A DNA stretch of 64,000 nucleotides, from positions 3,844,001 to 3,908,000 of the forward strand of contig NZ_CP030082.1 in NCBI RefSeq assembly GCF_006874645.1, written 5' to 3'. The notes beneath the pieces are model-generated. The model was not told the origin of the DNA. It saw nothing but the letters and a program-made list of their open reading frames with translations, and did no database searches. The translations under genes and the position numbers were made by a program. Origin of the DNA: Bdellovibrio sp. ZAP7 (GTDB lineage: Bacteria; Bdellovibrionota; Bdellovibrionia; Bdellovibrionales; Bdellovibrionaceae). Shown one piece after another: positions 44,154 to 52,364 of this stretch (within the stretch, counting starts at the first letter, position 1; every line of letters begins with the position of its first letter).

Positions 44154-45494
44154 ATGAAGCTTTTTCTTAAACTGAGCTTGTTGATGGGCGGGTTGGTGAC
44201 ATCAGTGGCGGCGCAGGCCTACGTCGCCGAGACAGATGTCGAATACGACTATATCAATGGAACGAGCCTTAAGATGGATGTCTATCGTCCCTCTAATCCC
44301 GGGACGGCTCTGCGACCGGCGCTGCTTTTCTTTCACGGTGGTTGCTATAACAGCGGCAGCAAAGCCAGTATCAATGGCGTTGTGAAGGGCCTTGCTGATG
44401 AAGGGTTCACAGTTTTCAGTATCGGCTACCGATTGACACCCGTTGCGAAGTACCCGGCGGGCGTCACCGACGTTAAACAGGCATTGCGATTCATTCGCAA
44501 GAATTCGGCGCGCTTTCAGGTTGATCCCAACAAGATCGTCACTCACGGCGAGTCCGCGGGTTCCTACCTCGCTGCCGTCTTAGGTGTTGAAGCCTCAGAG
44601 GACAGAAAAGGTAATGTTGATAAATACTCGGGACGAGTTCAACTCGTAGTGGATTGGTTTGGTCGCACCGATTTCACCCTGACACAAACCACTGGAACCG
44701 ATTGCGCTGTGGATTGGATCGGTCAGCCGCGCAACGACAAAACTATGCCGATTTTTAAAGACGCGTCGATAAAGAATCACGTCGATGAGAATTCGGCAGC
44801 CTTCTATATCATTCACGGCACGCACGACACTCAGGTCGACCCGATTCACTCGACGAGCCTCGCCAACACTCTTTGGAATAGAAAGCGTGATGCCGAGCTT
44901 GTGCTTTACGAAGGACAAGGCCACGGCTTCTCGCGAACTATTCCGTGGGCTCTGTCACGCGCTCGCATCCTTAAACAATTCGGAATCCCTGATCGCTTAG
45001 CCATAAAGAAAGTCGACGGCGCGCCATCATACGCGATCAATTCAGGCCAACTGGATAAAACCAATACGTCTAACTTCACACCCGACAAGTACTTCGTTGG
45101 TGGGTCGGCGTATGACTACGGAAACGTGAGCACAGAAGGCACGTCGCTGCAGGCACTCTATACCGACTCCCGCTATGGCTGGAATTTCAGCTATAAATTG
45201 CCAATGGTAAACGGAGTCTACCGCGTCGGTCTTTTCTTTGCCGAAAACTCAACGGCCTTCAGCGCGAAGGGTTCGCGGGTGTTTGATGTTTCAATGAGCT
45301 TCCCGAATGGTTCATCCACCATCTCGGTGCCAGTACTTCCAAAATTCGATGCGATTGCCCTTGGAGGAAAAAACACGGTGATCCGTCGCTACGTGCATGT
45401 CATCACCGCAACTCCGAATCTCAAACTCGACTTCCAGGGACGAGTCAACAACGCCTTCATCAACGCATTCTCGGTTGATCAAATTGGGTACTGA
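44154..45494 (+). CDS. secreted alpha/beta-hydrolase esterase with C-terminal malectin domain
   Basis: This 446-aa protein has a Sec signal (MKLFLKLSLLMGGLVTSVAA, then QAYA-type cleavage). Residues about 25-285 are an esterase of the BD-FAE/acetyl-xylan type: LLFFHGGCYN (oxyanion), HGESAGSYL (nucleophile Ser), DTQVDPIH (Asp) and GQGHGF (His). Residues about 300-446 are a malectin-like sugar-binding domain (YAINSGQLDKTN, YFVGGSAYDYGN, YRVGLFFAEN, FDVSMSF). It probably removes acyl groups from a polysaccharide outside the cell. The gene is GC-richer, with different codon use from both neighbours, suggesting acquisition. GGGGGTC precedes ATG 44154. Confidence 0.85.
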   Translation: MKLFLKLSLLMGGLVTSVAAQAYVAETDVEYDYINGTSLKMDVYRPSNPGTALRPALLFFHGGCYNSGSKASINGVVKGLADEGFTVFSIGYRLTPVAKYPAGVTDVKQALRFIRKNSARFQVDPNKIVTHGESAGSYLAAVLGVEASEDRKGNVDKYSGRVQLVVDWFGRTDFTLTQTTGTDCAVDWIGQPRNDKTMPIFKDASIKNHVDENSAAFYIIHGTHDTQVDPIHSTSLANTLWNRKRDAELVLYEGQGHGFSRTIPWALSRARILKQFGIPDRLAIKKVDGAPSYAINSGQLDKTNTSNFTPDKYFVGGSAYDYGNVSTEGTSLQALYTDSRYGWNFSYKLPMVNGVYRVGLFFAENSTAFSAKGSRVFDVSMSFPNGSSTISVPVLPKFDAIALGGKNTVIRRYVHVITATPNLKLDFQGRVNNAFINAFSVDQIGY

Positions 45495-45507
45495 GGAGCA
45501 AGGCTAA

Positions 45508-45547
45508 GGTCGCGGAACCTAATTGGGTTCTGCGACCTCTTATTTTG
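45508..45547 (+). terminator. rho-independent terminator
   Basis: AGGTCGC-G-GAACC and GGTTC-T-GCGACCT pair with one G-T wobble around a 6-base loop; CTTATTTT follows. It ends the esterase gene and faces the convergent exonuclease gene. Confidence 0.75.
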
Positions 45548-45653
45548 GAGCTACCTATCTGTTCTGAATTGGGTGCTTTTAACTCCCAATTCTCGTAGAA
45601 ACGACTTTCAAGAAAAATTGATAAACACCATTCCCGACAGTCATCTAAAAAAA

Positions 45654-46541
45654 CTACGACGAATAATTCAAAATAGATTTGAAATTATGTGTGAGTGGAA
45701 TGTCCTTGATCGAAAAATTTACTGTTATTGGTAAGTTAATACTTGCTAAGAGGTCTTTCGCCAATTCCTTCGGCACTATTTTGAACCAAATTTTCTCTCT
45801 AGGATTCCATCTAAATCCCGACTTCTTAAATAAGTGCCTCTCTTCGAATGTGGCATTTTCTATGGAAATCATGGATTTGGGTTGATGGGAATTAATTAAT
45901 AATTCATTAAAATAAGTACGACCACCCAGATCCTTAAAGGTAAGCAGATGGATTAGAGAGTCTACATCCGTCCTAGCCCGATGAGACTGATTAAAAAAAC
46001 CATGATATATGCATAGCAAATTTAGCTTAGCAGAATCGTAACCTTTTTTTATCCAGTCAATATTCTGCATGGAGCATCCCCAGACAACATCTAAATCTTT
46101 ATGAGAACGCTCCAAAAATGCTCTGTCAAAACTTGCGTTATGTGAAATAATCATTTGGGAGTTTTCAATATACTTATCGAAATCATTCCAATCTATTTTA
46201 TTTCCCGCCAATACCTGATCCGAAAGACCGGTTACGATCTGAATATTCTGAGAAACAGGTACTCCTGGATCATTTAAAGAAGAAAACACCTCTTCCGAAA
46301 TGGCCATGACCTCACCAGTATGGATATCGAAAATAATATTACGAGCACAAAGCTCTATAATTCTATCTTCGACCTGATTTAAACCTGTGGTCTCAACATC
46401 TAGAACCGTAGCGATCCTCGTTGAAAGCGACGGACTCAATGTAGAGAAATTCTTGAGAGGCACAGTAAATCCAGCTAGTGCTTCCAACACTACCTTTGTC
46501 TGTGCCTCATTCATTCCAATCCATTTAAAACGACCAGTCAT
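45654..46541 (-). CDS. DEDDh 3'-5' exonuclease with a C-terminal DUF5710-like domain, RT-associated
   Basis: This 295-aa protein has the DnaQ-like motifs Exo I D48-x-E50 (DVETTGL), Exo II D139 (SHNASFDRAF) and Exo III H187/D192 (SHRARTDVDS): a complete DEDDh active site. The C-terminal part (about 225-265) has KKSGFRWNPREKIWFKI, similar to the small 'x-G-x-R-W-x-x-x-x-x-x-W' domains (DUF5710-like) seen in phage and plasmid proteins. It is divergent, across 48 bases, from the RT-nitrilase gene, so shared control is likely. AT-rich like that gene. It could degrade cDNA or phage DNA; this is inference. Confidence 0.85.
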   Translation of the reverse strand: MTGRFKWIGMNEAQTKVVLEALAGFTVPLKNFSTLSPSLSTRIATVLDVETTGLNQVEDRIIELCARNIIFDIHTGEVMAISEEVFSSLNDPGVPVSQNIQIVTGLSDQVLAGNKIDWNDFDKYIENSQMIISHNASFDRAFLERSHKDLDVVWGCSMQNIDWIKKGYDSAKLNLLCIYHGFFNQSHRARTDVDSLIHLLTFKDLGGRTYFNELLINSHQPKSMISIENATFEERHLFKKSGFRWNPREKIWFKIVPKELAKDLLASINLPITVNFSIKDIPLTHNFKSILNYSS

Positions 46542-46566
46542 GAAAAATAAACTACCTTATATTTGT

Positions 46567-46579
46567 TTACAGTTTGTAA
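46567..46579. promoter_or_regulatory. inverted repeat in the divergent exonuclease/RT promoter region
   Basis: TTACA-GTT-TGTAA is a perfect 5+5 inverted repeat in the 48-base gap between the two start codons, a place where one bound protein could control both genes. No confident promoter hexamers were found for either. Confidence 0.35.
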
Positions 46580-46589
46580 TATTTCAAAC

Positions 46590-49500
46590 ATGGATCTATT
46601 TGATAGTAGCAGCAAACGCCTAACCGAACAGCAGAAACTTTGGATTTTCTCAAAAATTCGCGAGTTCTTTAAGACAGATCTCTATCTTTCCCATATTGAA
46701 AAAGACTTTCTTCTATCGCCTCTGGCGACCGCACTATACAAGTCAAATACAGCAGCGGAACTAATTGCGTTGCTAAGCGACCATGATAATTCCACTGGAA
46801 TTTCAATAATTCGAAAGATTAAAGGAGGAGGAGCTTTAACCTATGACTACCCAGCTCTATCCTTCCAAGTCCAATGCTTAATGTACCTATGGCCAAAAGT
46901 TGATGACCTTTACAGAGAGGGTCTTTATGCTAAAACGAAGGCTCTTCGGCATAACTTCGGACATAAGCCAAATCTCTCCTACAATCCCGCTGACTTAGTC
47001 GGCGCGTCCGGAGATATTCATATTAATAGTTTTTTAAAAGAACCATTTCAAGATCAATACAATGGCTTTCAACAAGAAGTAATAACAAGTGCTACTAACA
47101 TTGTTCAGAAAGGTGCAACCGCATTACTAATTCAATCTGATATCGAATCGTTCTTTCACAAACTCAGTTTGAAAGACTTAAGATATTTTTTAAAAGACAT
47201 ATTAAAAATTGATATCTACGACCCTTATCTTAGGACACTTCAGGAAAAATTTGGATTTCAATCTCTTCCGATCGGTTGGATTTTTAGCGGCTTCATCGCA
47301 GATATGTTTCTAGAAGGATTACAAAGAGAATTTCAAATCAGGATTCAAAAAGATTTTCAGGTAGATCTGAAAAAAAACTTAAGAAAATACCTCAATCAAA
47401 ATGTTCCTTCGGGTCGCGCCACGGACGAGCTCGAAGAAAAAATTAGAAACTCTTTGCAAAATTCTAAAATTAAATTTTCAGAAAGCTTCAATTACGTCGA
47501 CGATGTGATCTTCGTTCTTAAATACATAAACTTCGATGAAGAGAAGGATGATTTCTATTTAGAAGCATTTCACTCCGTAGTTGGGTCTTCAATTTTAAGT
47601 TGTGCCAATAAAATTATTAATGACTACTACGGATTTTTAGGCAGCTTGAGATTATACACCTTAGAAGAACATAAAGCCAAAATTATGTTTTTCGATAAGT
47701 CCAACATTTCTGCGCTGAAAACAAATTTTCAAAAAATGATCGCAAGAGGTACATACTCAAAAGAAGAGCCTAATTTATGGGCCAAACTGGATGATTTCCT
47801 ATTACCCATGGACAATGACCTCTCTATTAGTGAAAGAAATCAGTTCTTTGCTCATATCAATAACATTAAAAAGCTCCTTATAGAAGGTGATCGAATCACC
47901 ACTGACGACAGAAATGACGTCTTTCAAAAAATTATTCTGAAACTAGAAAAGGATGGTGCCCGGTATATTTATTCGGTTTTCAGTTTAATTGAAGCATTTA
48001 TGACTTCAGATCCCGAGGGGCGAGATTACTACCTCGAACGCATCACCGTGATAGTTCATCTCTTCATCGGAAGAGAATATCCACTAGATATATGGTTAAA
48101 GCTATTTAAGGGTTACTTCTTCCTATATTCACGTCATGGCTATCCGACAGACATAAAATTCTTTCAACACTTCACAACGTTCTATCTAAATAGAAAATCT
48201 TTTATAGATCGCACACATATTATTGCCGATGATCTCGATCTCCTGGAGGCCGTGCACGCGACGTACCTGTTAAAAACAAGGATAGCCTTAGGATCTAAGG
48301 TTGATCGTCGCGAAGAAATTGATTCCAAGCAGGGGTACGGCAAACTATCGAGATACTTTGAATACATACAAAAGAATAAATATGATTTGAGTCGACACGA
48401 GCTTATTCATTCTTTTGACGTATATTCATTCTCTCATATTGTAAAAAAATTGGCCAAAACCAGCGAACAATGGAATCTGAAATACTACCGAATCGTTATA
48501 CGAAATATAAGAAATCGCCTAGGCCCTCAAGAGGCGGACTTTTTCTTTCGACTTACAATTTTTGAAGTCTCACCTCATTCCACTGAAAAGGAAGTTGATG
48601 AATTCGTCACCTATTTAAGAAAAGGTGAGTTTCTAAAGAAGTCACTAATTGAAGACTTCCGAAAGCTAAATCGCTATGCCGATTCAATAAATAAAAAAAT
48701 GGGCAACTCGTATATATCTCGTCTAAAATATTTTAAGTCACAGCTTGAAAACGAGAGTATTGAATTCATACCAAATCTACTCGGCAGCTCAAGTTGGGAC
48801 AATCCAAAAGCCGTCGCATTCTTATTGTCGTGCATTGACCAGAACCATTCAATTGACGTAAAACGGCGTTTTATTTTCACCTTATCTACCTATTTTTCAT
48901 CACGACTCATCGATTATATGGTGATGCCAAAAAGTAATAAAAGATCCGGCTTATTCGTAATAAAAGCACTGGCACTAATGAGCAAATGGAACGTAAGAGA
49001 TGATGGACAATACATTGACGAGGTAAAACTAAAAAGACAACTCTATCGAATTTTATCAAAGGAGCTCAACTTTTACGGAAGAGCTGGACAACTTAATCGC
49101 TTCAGGAGCGAAGGAGTTATAAATATTGATTTTGATTCGATCCTTAAAGAGTTTTCTCACGGATTGCCCGCTGAAGCCAAAAATAGCATCACTGTTACTG
49201 TCGCTCCAATAAATTACGAATGGCATTCTACCTTTGACGACGTCAATGGCATGAGATTTAAGACCGACAAATCAGTACAAGAACAACTGGACTACAAAAT
49301 TCAGGCGGCGATTTCAGAGGCGCGAAAACAAAAAGCCAACTTTATTATAATACCGGAGCTAACCTTACCGCGGAAATATTTAGATCAATATTTGAGACAA
49401 TGTGCAGATGCCGATGTCATTTTGATAGCTGGACTAGAGTATGAACATTTTCGCAATAATAGAATGATCAATTCGACTATCATTTCCTTTCCCATAGATA

Positions 49501-50117
49501 GAAAGAAAAACCCTCTTACCAAGAACTATCTTGCTTTCGAGCAAATTAAGCATTTTCCAGCAGCAAAGGAAAAGTCCAGTTTGGTTGACAACGGATTTTC
49601 GTATTACCCGGGAAAGAATCTTTTCCTATTTTCGTCTGAGACGATTAGCAACTTTGCGGTTTTAACTTGTTCTGATTTTCTATCACTTCGCCTTAGACTA
49701 AAGCTGCAGGAACGCATTCAGTTGCTATTTGTGCCTGCGCAGAATCCCGATGGCACTAGTTATGATCATATCGCTGAATCATCAATTCGAGACCTCCATT
49801 GTTACACAGTGATTTGCAACAATCAGACTCTCGGGGGGAGCTTTATTTATGGACCGATGTATGAACGAAGAGATCGTATTTCATTAAAGGTTGAAGGTAA
49901 GATTATTCCGGAATTTGCTACGGTTTCTATTTTCCCTCAAGTTCTTATCAGCTCTCAGAATAGCGACAGCCAGATTCCATTTCGAAAAAGTGATCACAAG
50001 AAGATCAAAGGTAAAAAATTTGAAAATATCCAATTGCACGATCTAAAACAAACACCGCCAGACTGGGGATATCCCAAAGAACGTCAGAAAAGATCGAAAG
50101 TTCTCCCGAAAAAATAG
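46590..50117 (+). CDS. reverse transcriptase-nitrilase fusion (class 1 defence-associated RT, UG1-like)
   Basis: This 1175-aa protein has an RT domain at about residues 90-360: motif A QSDIESFF with D184, the LPIGWIFSGFIADMF motif near 226-240, and the catalytic Y302-V-D-D305. A long helical region follows (about 370-860). Residues about 866-1115 form a nitrilase (C-N hydrolase) domain with the triad E923 (IIPELTLP), K987 (EQIKHFPA) and C1027 (LTCSDF). RT fused to nitrilase is the architecture of class 1 DRT (UG1/UG5-type) antiphage systems. ATG 46590 was chosen over an upstream TTG. AT-rich, unlike the core genes; a strong terminator follows. Confidence 0.9.
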   Translation: MDLFDSSSKRLTEQQKLWIFSKIREFFKTDLYLSHIEKDFLLSPLATALYKSNTAAELIALLSDHDNSTGISIIRKIKGGGALTYDYPALSFQVQCLMYLWPKVDDLYREGLYAKTKALRHNFGHKPNLSYNPADLVGASGDIHINSFLKEPFQDQYNGFQQEVITSATNIVQKGATALLIQSDIESFFHKLSLKDLRYFLKDILKIDIYDPYLRTLQEKFGFQSLPIGWIFSGFIADMFLEGLQREFQIRIQKDFQVDLKKNLRKYLNQNVPSGRATDELEEKIRNSLQNSKIKFSESFNYVDDVIFVLKYINFDEEKDDFYLEAFHSVVGSSILSCANKIINDYYGFLGSLRLYTLEEHKAKIMFFDKSNISALKTNFQKMIARGTYSKEEPNLWAKLDDFLLPMDNDLSISERNQFFAHINNIKKLLIEGDRITTDDRNDVFQKIILKLEKDGARYIYSVFSLIEAFMTSDPEGRDYYLERITVIVHLFIGREYPLDIWLKLFKGYFFLYSRHGYPTDIKFFQHFTTFYLNRKSFIDRTHIIADDLDLLEAVHATYLLKTRIALGSKVDRREEIDSKQGYGKLSRYFEYIQKNKYDLSRHELIHSFDVYSFSHIVKKLAKTSEQWNLKYYRIVIRNIRNRLGPQEADFFFRLTIFEVSPHSTEKEVDEFVTYLRKGEFLKKSLIEDFRKLNRYADSINKKMGNSYISRLKYFKSQLENESIEFIPNLLGSSSWDNPKAVAFLLSCIDQNHSIDVKRRFIFTLSTYFSSRLIDYMVMPKSNKRSGLFVIKALALMSKWNVRDDGQYIDEVKLKRQLYRILSKELNFYGRAGQLNRFRSEGVINIDFDSILKEFSHGLPAEAKNSITVTVAPINYEWHSTFDDVNGMRFKTDKSVQEQLDYKIQAAISEARKQKANFIIIPELTLPRKYLDQYLRQCADADVILIAGLEYEHFRNNRMINSTIISFPIDRKKNPLTKNYLAFEQIKHFPAAKEKSSLVDNGFSYYPGKNLFLFSSETISNFAVLTCSDFLSLRLRLKLQERIQLLFVPAQNPDGTSYDHIAESSIRDLHCYTVICNNQTLGGSFIYGPMYERRDRISLKVEGKIIPEFATVSIFPQVLISSQNSDSQIPFRKSDHKKIKGKKFENIQLHDLKQTPPDWGYPKERQKRSKVLPKK

Positions 50118-50136
50118 ACTGAGAAATACTCAATGA

Positions 50137-50173
50137 AAAACAAAGAATCTCCCAAGAGGAGGTTCTTTGTTTT
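50137..50173 (+). terminator. terminator of the RT-nitrilase gene
   Basis: A 16-bp stem with one wobble pair (AAAACAAAGAATCTCC / GGAGGTTCTTTGTTTT), 5-base loop and U-rich 3' arm. Because it ends with A-rich and T-rich arms it may work in both directions, also closing the convergent membrane-protein gene. Confidence 0.85.
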
Positions 50174-50174
50174 G

Positions 50175-50191
50175 TCGAAAATTGGTGGAGG
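50175..50191. repeat. direct repeat copy 1, tmRNA 3'-end-like attachment site
   Basis: TCGAAAATTGGTGGAGG is repeated exactly at 51374-51390. On the minus strand it reads CCTCCACCA followed by ATTTTCGA; CCTCCACCA is the last nine bases of the tmRNA gene 1.4 kb away. It is the typical scar of integration at an RNA gene's 3' end. Confidence 0.65.
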
Positions 50192-50284
50192 AGCTATCAA
50201 TTAGAAATAACCGCTCTCATTAAATGTACAGGAATGCTGATCAAAGACTGACTTGAATAGCTTGGTTTAAGACCAATTACGAAA

Positions 50285-51331
50285 CTAAAGATTAAATCGT
50301 AATCCATTTAATAGGTACTCTTCCTCAAATATCCTAAGCTCCCTAGTATCCCTAGAGCACTTAAAATCCACAAATCCAAGAAACAGCTGATTTCCGTTTC
50401 CTTCATAAAAATGAAGTAAGTACTTACCGCCCTCAAATTTAATTCTTAGACTACTTGAAGGCGTATTTTTCATTTCCTTAAAGATAGAGATCTCTCGTTT
50501 TTTTCGATCTAACTCTAGAATTTTATTTAGGTCTTCCCGAGTATAAGTTTCTTTTTCTAGACCCAAAAGACGCGCATTTCGCGCACTTTCATCTATTTTA
50601 ACTTCCAAATCTCTCGGCAGACTCTTTATTTTGGACTCAAGATCTTTAAAGCCCATATCATCGCCAGTAAATAATTGAGCCATAAAATCCAAATACTTTA
50701 TATAAAAAATAGCTGATTTCTCGTGGACTCTATATGTGCATATCGGCTCTGACTGTTTTCCATTCGAATTAACTTTCCGACCTTTCAATTCTCTATTCGA
50801 CAGATTTTCTGCATAGGCGTTCATAGTTCTTGTAAGACGTTGATTTACACTCAATAAAAAAGAATGATGTATCGATGAAAAGAAACCGTTAGCCAAATAG
50901 ACATAGACAAATACAAAAACGAAAAATACTAGCTTATTCGGTTTCCATAGAAAATCAGAACACCTCTCAAACCAACTCCGAAATTTACCAGGCGCCAAGA
51001 CAGCACTAACACGACTTGAAAAGGCAATCAGAGCCCATATTATAAAAATCGCAGCGACAGCGATCCAGTACTTCTGAAATACATAACGTACGTCTATAAA
51101 ACTATCTCGAAATTTAAATAACTCTTTAAAAAGCTTGGTCGGACCACTATAGTTCCAAACAATTTTTTCATATGCTTCGCCGGATTCAAATCTCAAAAAA
51201 AATGAAATCCAATATGCTAAATCATTTAGCGCTTTAGACAAAAGAAAATATACAGCAATCAGGTAGATTGGGCGTCTAAGAGGGACATATAAATAAAGGT
51301 GTTTAAAATAGTTTGTAATAGTGCCCACCAT
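50285..51331 (-). CDS. membrane protein between tmRNA-like repeats, function unknown
   Basis: This 348-aa protein has three membrane helices (about residues 18-42, 88-108 and 130-152) and a C-terminal soluble part (about 160-348) with a Lys/Glu-rich helical stretch and a final beta region (SLRIKFEGGKYLLHFYEGNG). No family was recognised. The gene fills almost all of the 1.2 kb between two exact 17-bp direct repeats, is AT-rich, and converges on the RT-nitrilase gene. A defence role (membrane effector) or a cargo gene of a mini-island is possible but unproven. Confidence 0.75.
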   Translation of the reverse strand: MVGTITNYFKHLYLYVPLRRPIYLIAVYFLLSKALNDLAYWISFFLRFESGEAYEKIVWNYSGPTKLFKELFKFRDSFIDVRYVFQKYWIAVAAIFIIWALIAFSSRVSAVLAPGKFRSWFERCSDFLWKPNKLVFFVFVFVYVYLANGFFSSIHHSFLLSVNQRLTRTMNAYAENLSNRELKGRKVNSNGKQSEPICTYRVHEKSAIFYIKYLDFMAQLFTGDDMGFKDLESKIKSLPRDLEVKIDESARNARLLGLEKETYTREDLNKILELDRKKREISIFKEMKNTPSSSLRIKFEGGKYLLHFYEGNGNQLFLGFVDFKCSRDTRELRIFEEEYLLNGLRFNL

Positions 51332-51373
51332 CTATCCTTTAAGATGATCTTTGTCAAAACCCACTCCTGGATT

Positions 51374-51400
51374 TCGAAAATTGGTGGAGGCGACAGGAAT
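51374..51400. repeat. direct repeat copy 2, displaced tmRNA/tRNA 3' end
   Basis: 51374-51390 is the second copy of the 17-bp repeat. On the minus strand, 51400-51382 reads ATTCCTGTCGCCTCCACCA, which differs from the tmRNA 3' end ATTCCCCCCGCCTCCACCA (51599-51581) at three positions only. A GC-rich fragment without a coding assignment follows at 51391-51470. It is best read as a former tmRNA 3' end displaced by an insertion. Confidence 0.65.
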
Positions 51401-51542
51401 GGGCTCGGGCGTCTTTGCCCTCGCAGCTTCGCCCTGACTTCGTCACCGCAAAAATACGATCCTGACATTCTTGCGAACCCACGTCTGCCAGAGTTCTGGC
51501 ACTTGAGAGATCAACTCCAACAGACTTCATACATTTGGAAAC

Positions 51543-51566
51543 TAAAAAACCAACCCGTGGGTTGGC
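51543..51566 (-). terminator. terminator of tmRNA
   Basis: On the minus strand CCAACCC / GGGTTGG forms a tight hairpin followed by six Ts, 15 bases after the tmRNA 3' CCA. Confidence 0.8.
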
Positions 51567-51580
51567 TTTCTAGTTTTAAA

Positions 51581-51926
51581 TGGTGGAGGCGGGGGGAATT
51601 GAACCCCCGTCCGCAAGTGATCCGCGATAAGGCGCTACATACTTAGTCAGTGTTTTAGATTGGTCCTCGGGCTTCCACAGACAAAATCCCTAAGACCTCT
51701 CCCCCAGTAAATTTAAGCGAGTCTGCTGGAGAAAACCCAACACGCCGAGGTCCCTAAATGACGATCAATCCAAGAGCGGAACCACCTCAAGGTTGATCGT
51801 GCAGATTAATTAAGCTGCAAGTGCGTAATCGTTGCCAATTACAAAATGGACGTTTTTATCGAGGTCCTCATCCGCCCCGGTATGCTCCTTATGTTTCAGC
51901 ACCCACGTCGAAGCCAGTACGCCCCC
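51581..51926 (-). ncRNA. ssrA: tmRNA
   Basis: The minus strand starts GGGGGCGTACTGGCTTCGAC (classical tmRNA 5' end) and ends with the T-arm GGGGGTTCAATTCCCCCC, then GCCTCCACCA, which pairs with the 5' GGGGGCG to form the acceptor stem. The tag reading frame (codons 51813-51836, stop TAA 51810-51812) encodes GNDYALAA, the usual ALAA-ending degradation tag. It rescues stalled ribosomes with SmpB. CCA is encoded. The length is 346 bases. Confidence 0.95.
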
Positions 51927-52313
51927 AATGTGTGATTAACATAACTCGTTCAGTGTAACACAGATTTTCGCTCTACTTCACAAGCAAAACGAAGGACCAA
52001 AGTTCCACAAAACGATCGGACATAGTGTCTGCGCGAGATATAGAAAACAACACCCAATTCACCACGTCATCGCTGTGTTTTTAAGCAATTTATGTTACAC
52101 GAGATTAACAATACGCTAACGTAAGCATGACAATTCACCTGGTAAAAGGTCCTGTTATCCACCATTTATAGGGGTCTTCCACAGACTTATCCACATAGTT
52201 GCTGAAAAAATGGTGATTTTTCGATTCGAAATTTAAGATTCTTAAATTTTCGCGAAATGGATTCGCATTTTCTGACATGCTTGGAAACTGGGCAAATCCA
52301 CGCAAAAAGGGAC
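51927..52313. other. intergenic region upstream of tmRNA, about 390 bases
   Basis: No gene is supported here. The tmRNA promoter should lie just right of 51926 (a -10-like TATGTT or TTAATC is present on the minus strand, but spacing is unclear). The right half contains the DnaA-box cluster listed separately and otherwise AT-rich sequence. Confidence 0.5.
52155..52195 (+). promoter_or_regulatory. DnaA-box cluster
   Basis: A perfect DnaA box TTATCCACA lies at 52187-52195. TTATCCACC (8 of 9) at 52155-52163 and TCTTCCACA (7 of 9) at 52175-52183 share its orientation; all three fall within 41 bases, in a non-coding AT-rich region. No dnaA, dnaN or gyrB gene is in the window, so this is not the standard origin; it could titrate DnaA or regulate a flanking gene. 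Confidence 0.5.
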
Positions 52314-52338
52314 AAAAAAGGGGGGCATAAAGCCCCCC
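52314..52338 (-). terminator. terminator of the TIGR02147 gene
   Basis: On the minus strand GGGGGGC / GCCCCCC with a 5-base loop is followed by six Ts, 27 bases after the stop codon. Confidence 0.9.
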
Positions 52339-52364
52339 GTTCGATTCAATATTTGATTCAAATT

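Noticed and set aside
43969-44157. 62-aa plus-strand frame upstream of the esterase
   Set aside because: No ribosome-binding site, Cys/Arg/Ser-rich shadow-like composition, and it overlaps the esterase start.
46567-46579. LexA (SOS) box in the exonuclease/RT promoter
   Set aside because: TTACAGTTTGTAA has five bases between TTAC and GTAA, not the three of the reported Bdellovibrio LexA motif.
46542-46589. Retron-like structured RNA near the RT gene
   Set aside because: Only 48 bases upstream and 167 bases downstream are non-coding, and apart from a terminator hairpin no long conserved-looking structure is visible; the RT also has the class 1 nitrilase fusion, not retron features.
51381-51470. 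Possible tRNA gene on the minus strand ending CGCCTCCACCA
   Set aside because: Only the 3' acceptor and part of a T-arm are recognisable; no anticodon or D arm and no matching 5' acceptor strand. Treated as a displaced 3' end.
51299-51646. 115-aa plus-strand frame ending in WWRRGELNPRPQ
   Set aside because: It reads through the repeat scars, the tmRNA terminator and the tmRNA 3' end; the WWRRGELNPRP-like string is a known artefact of translating RNA-gene ends.
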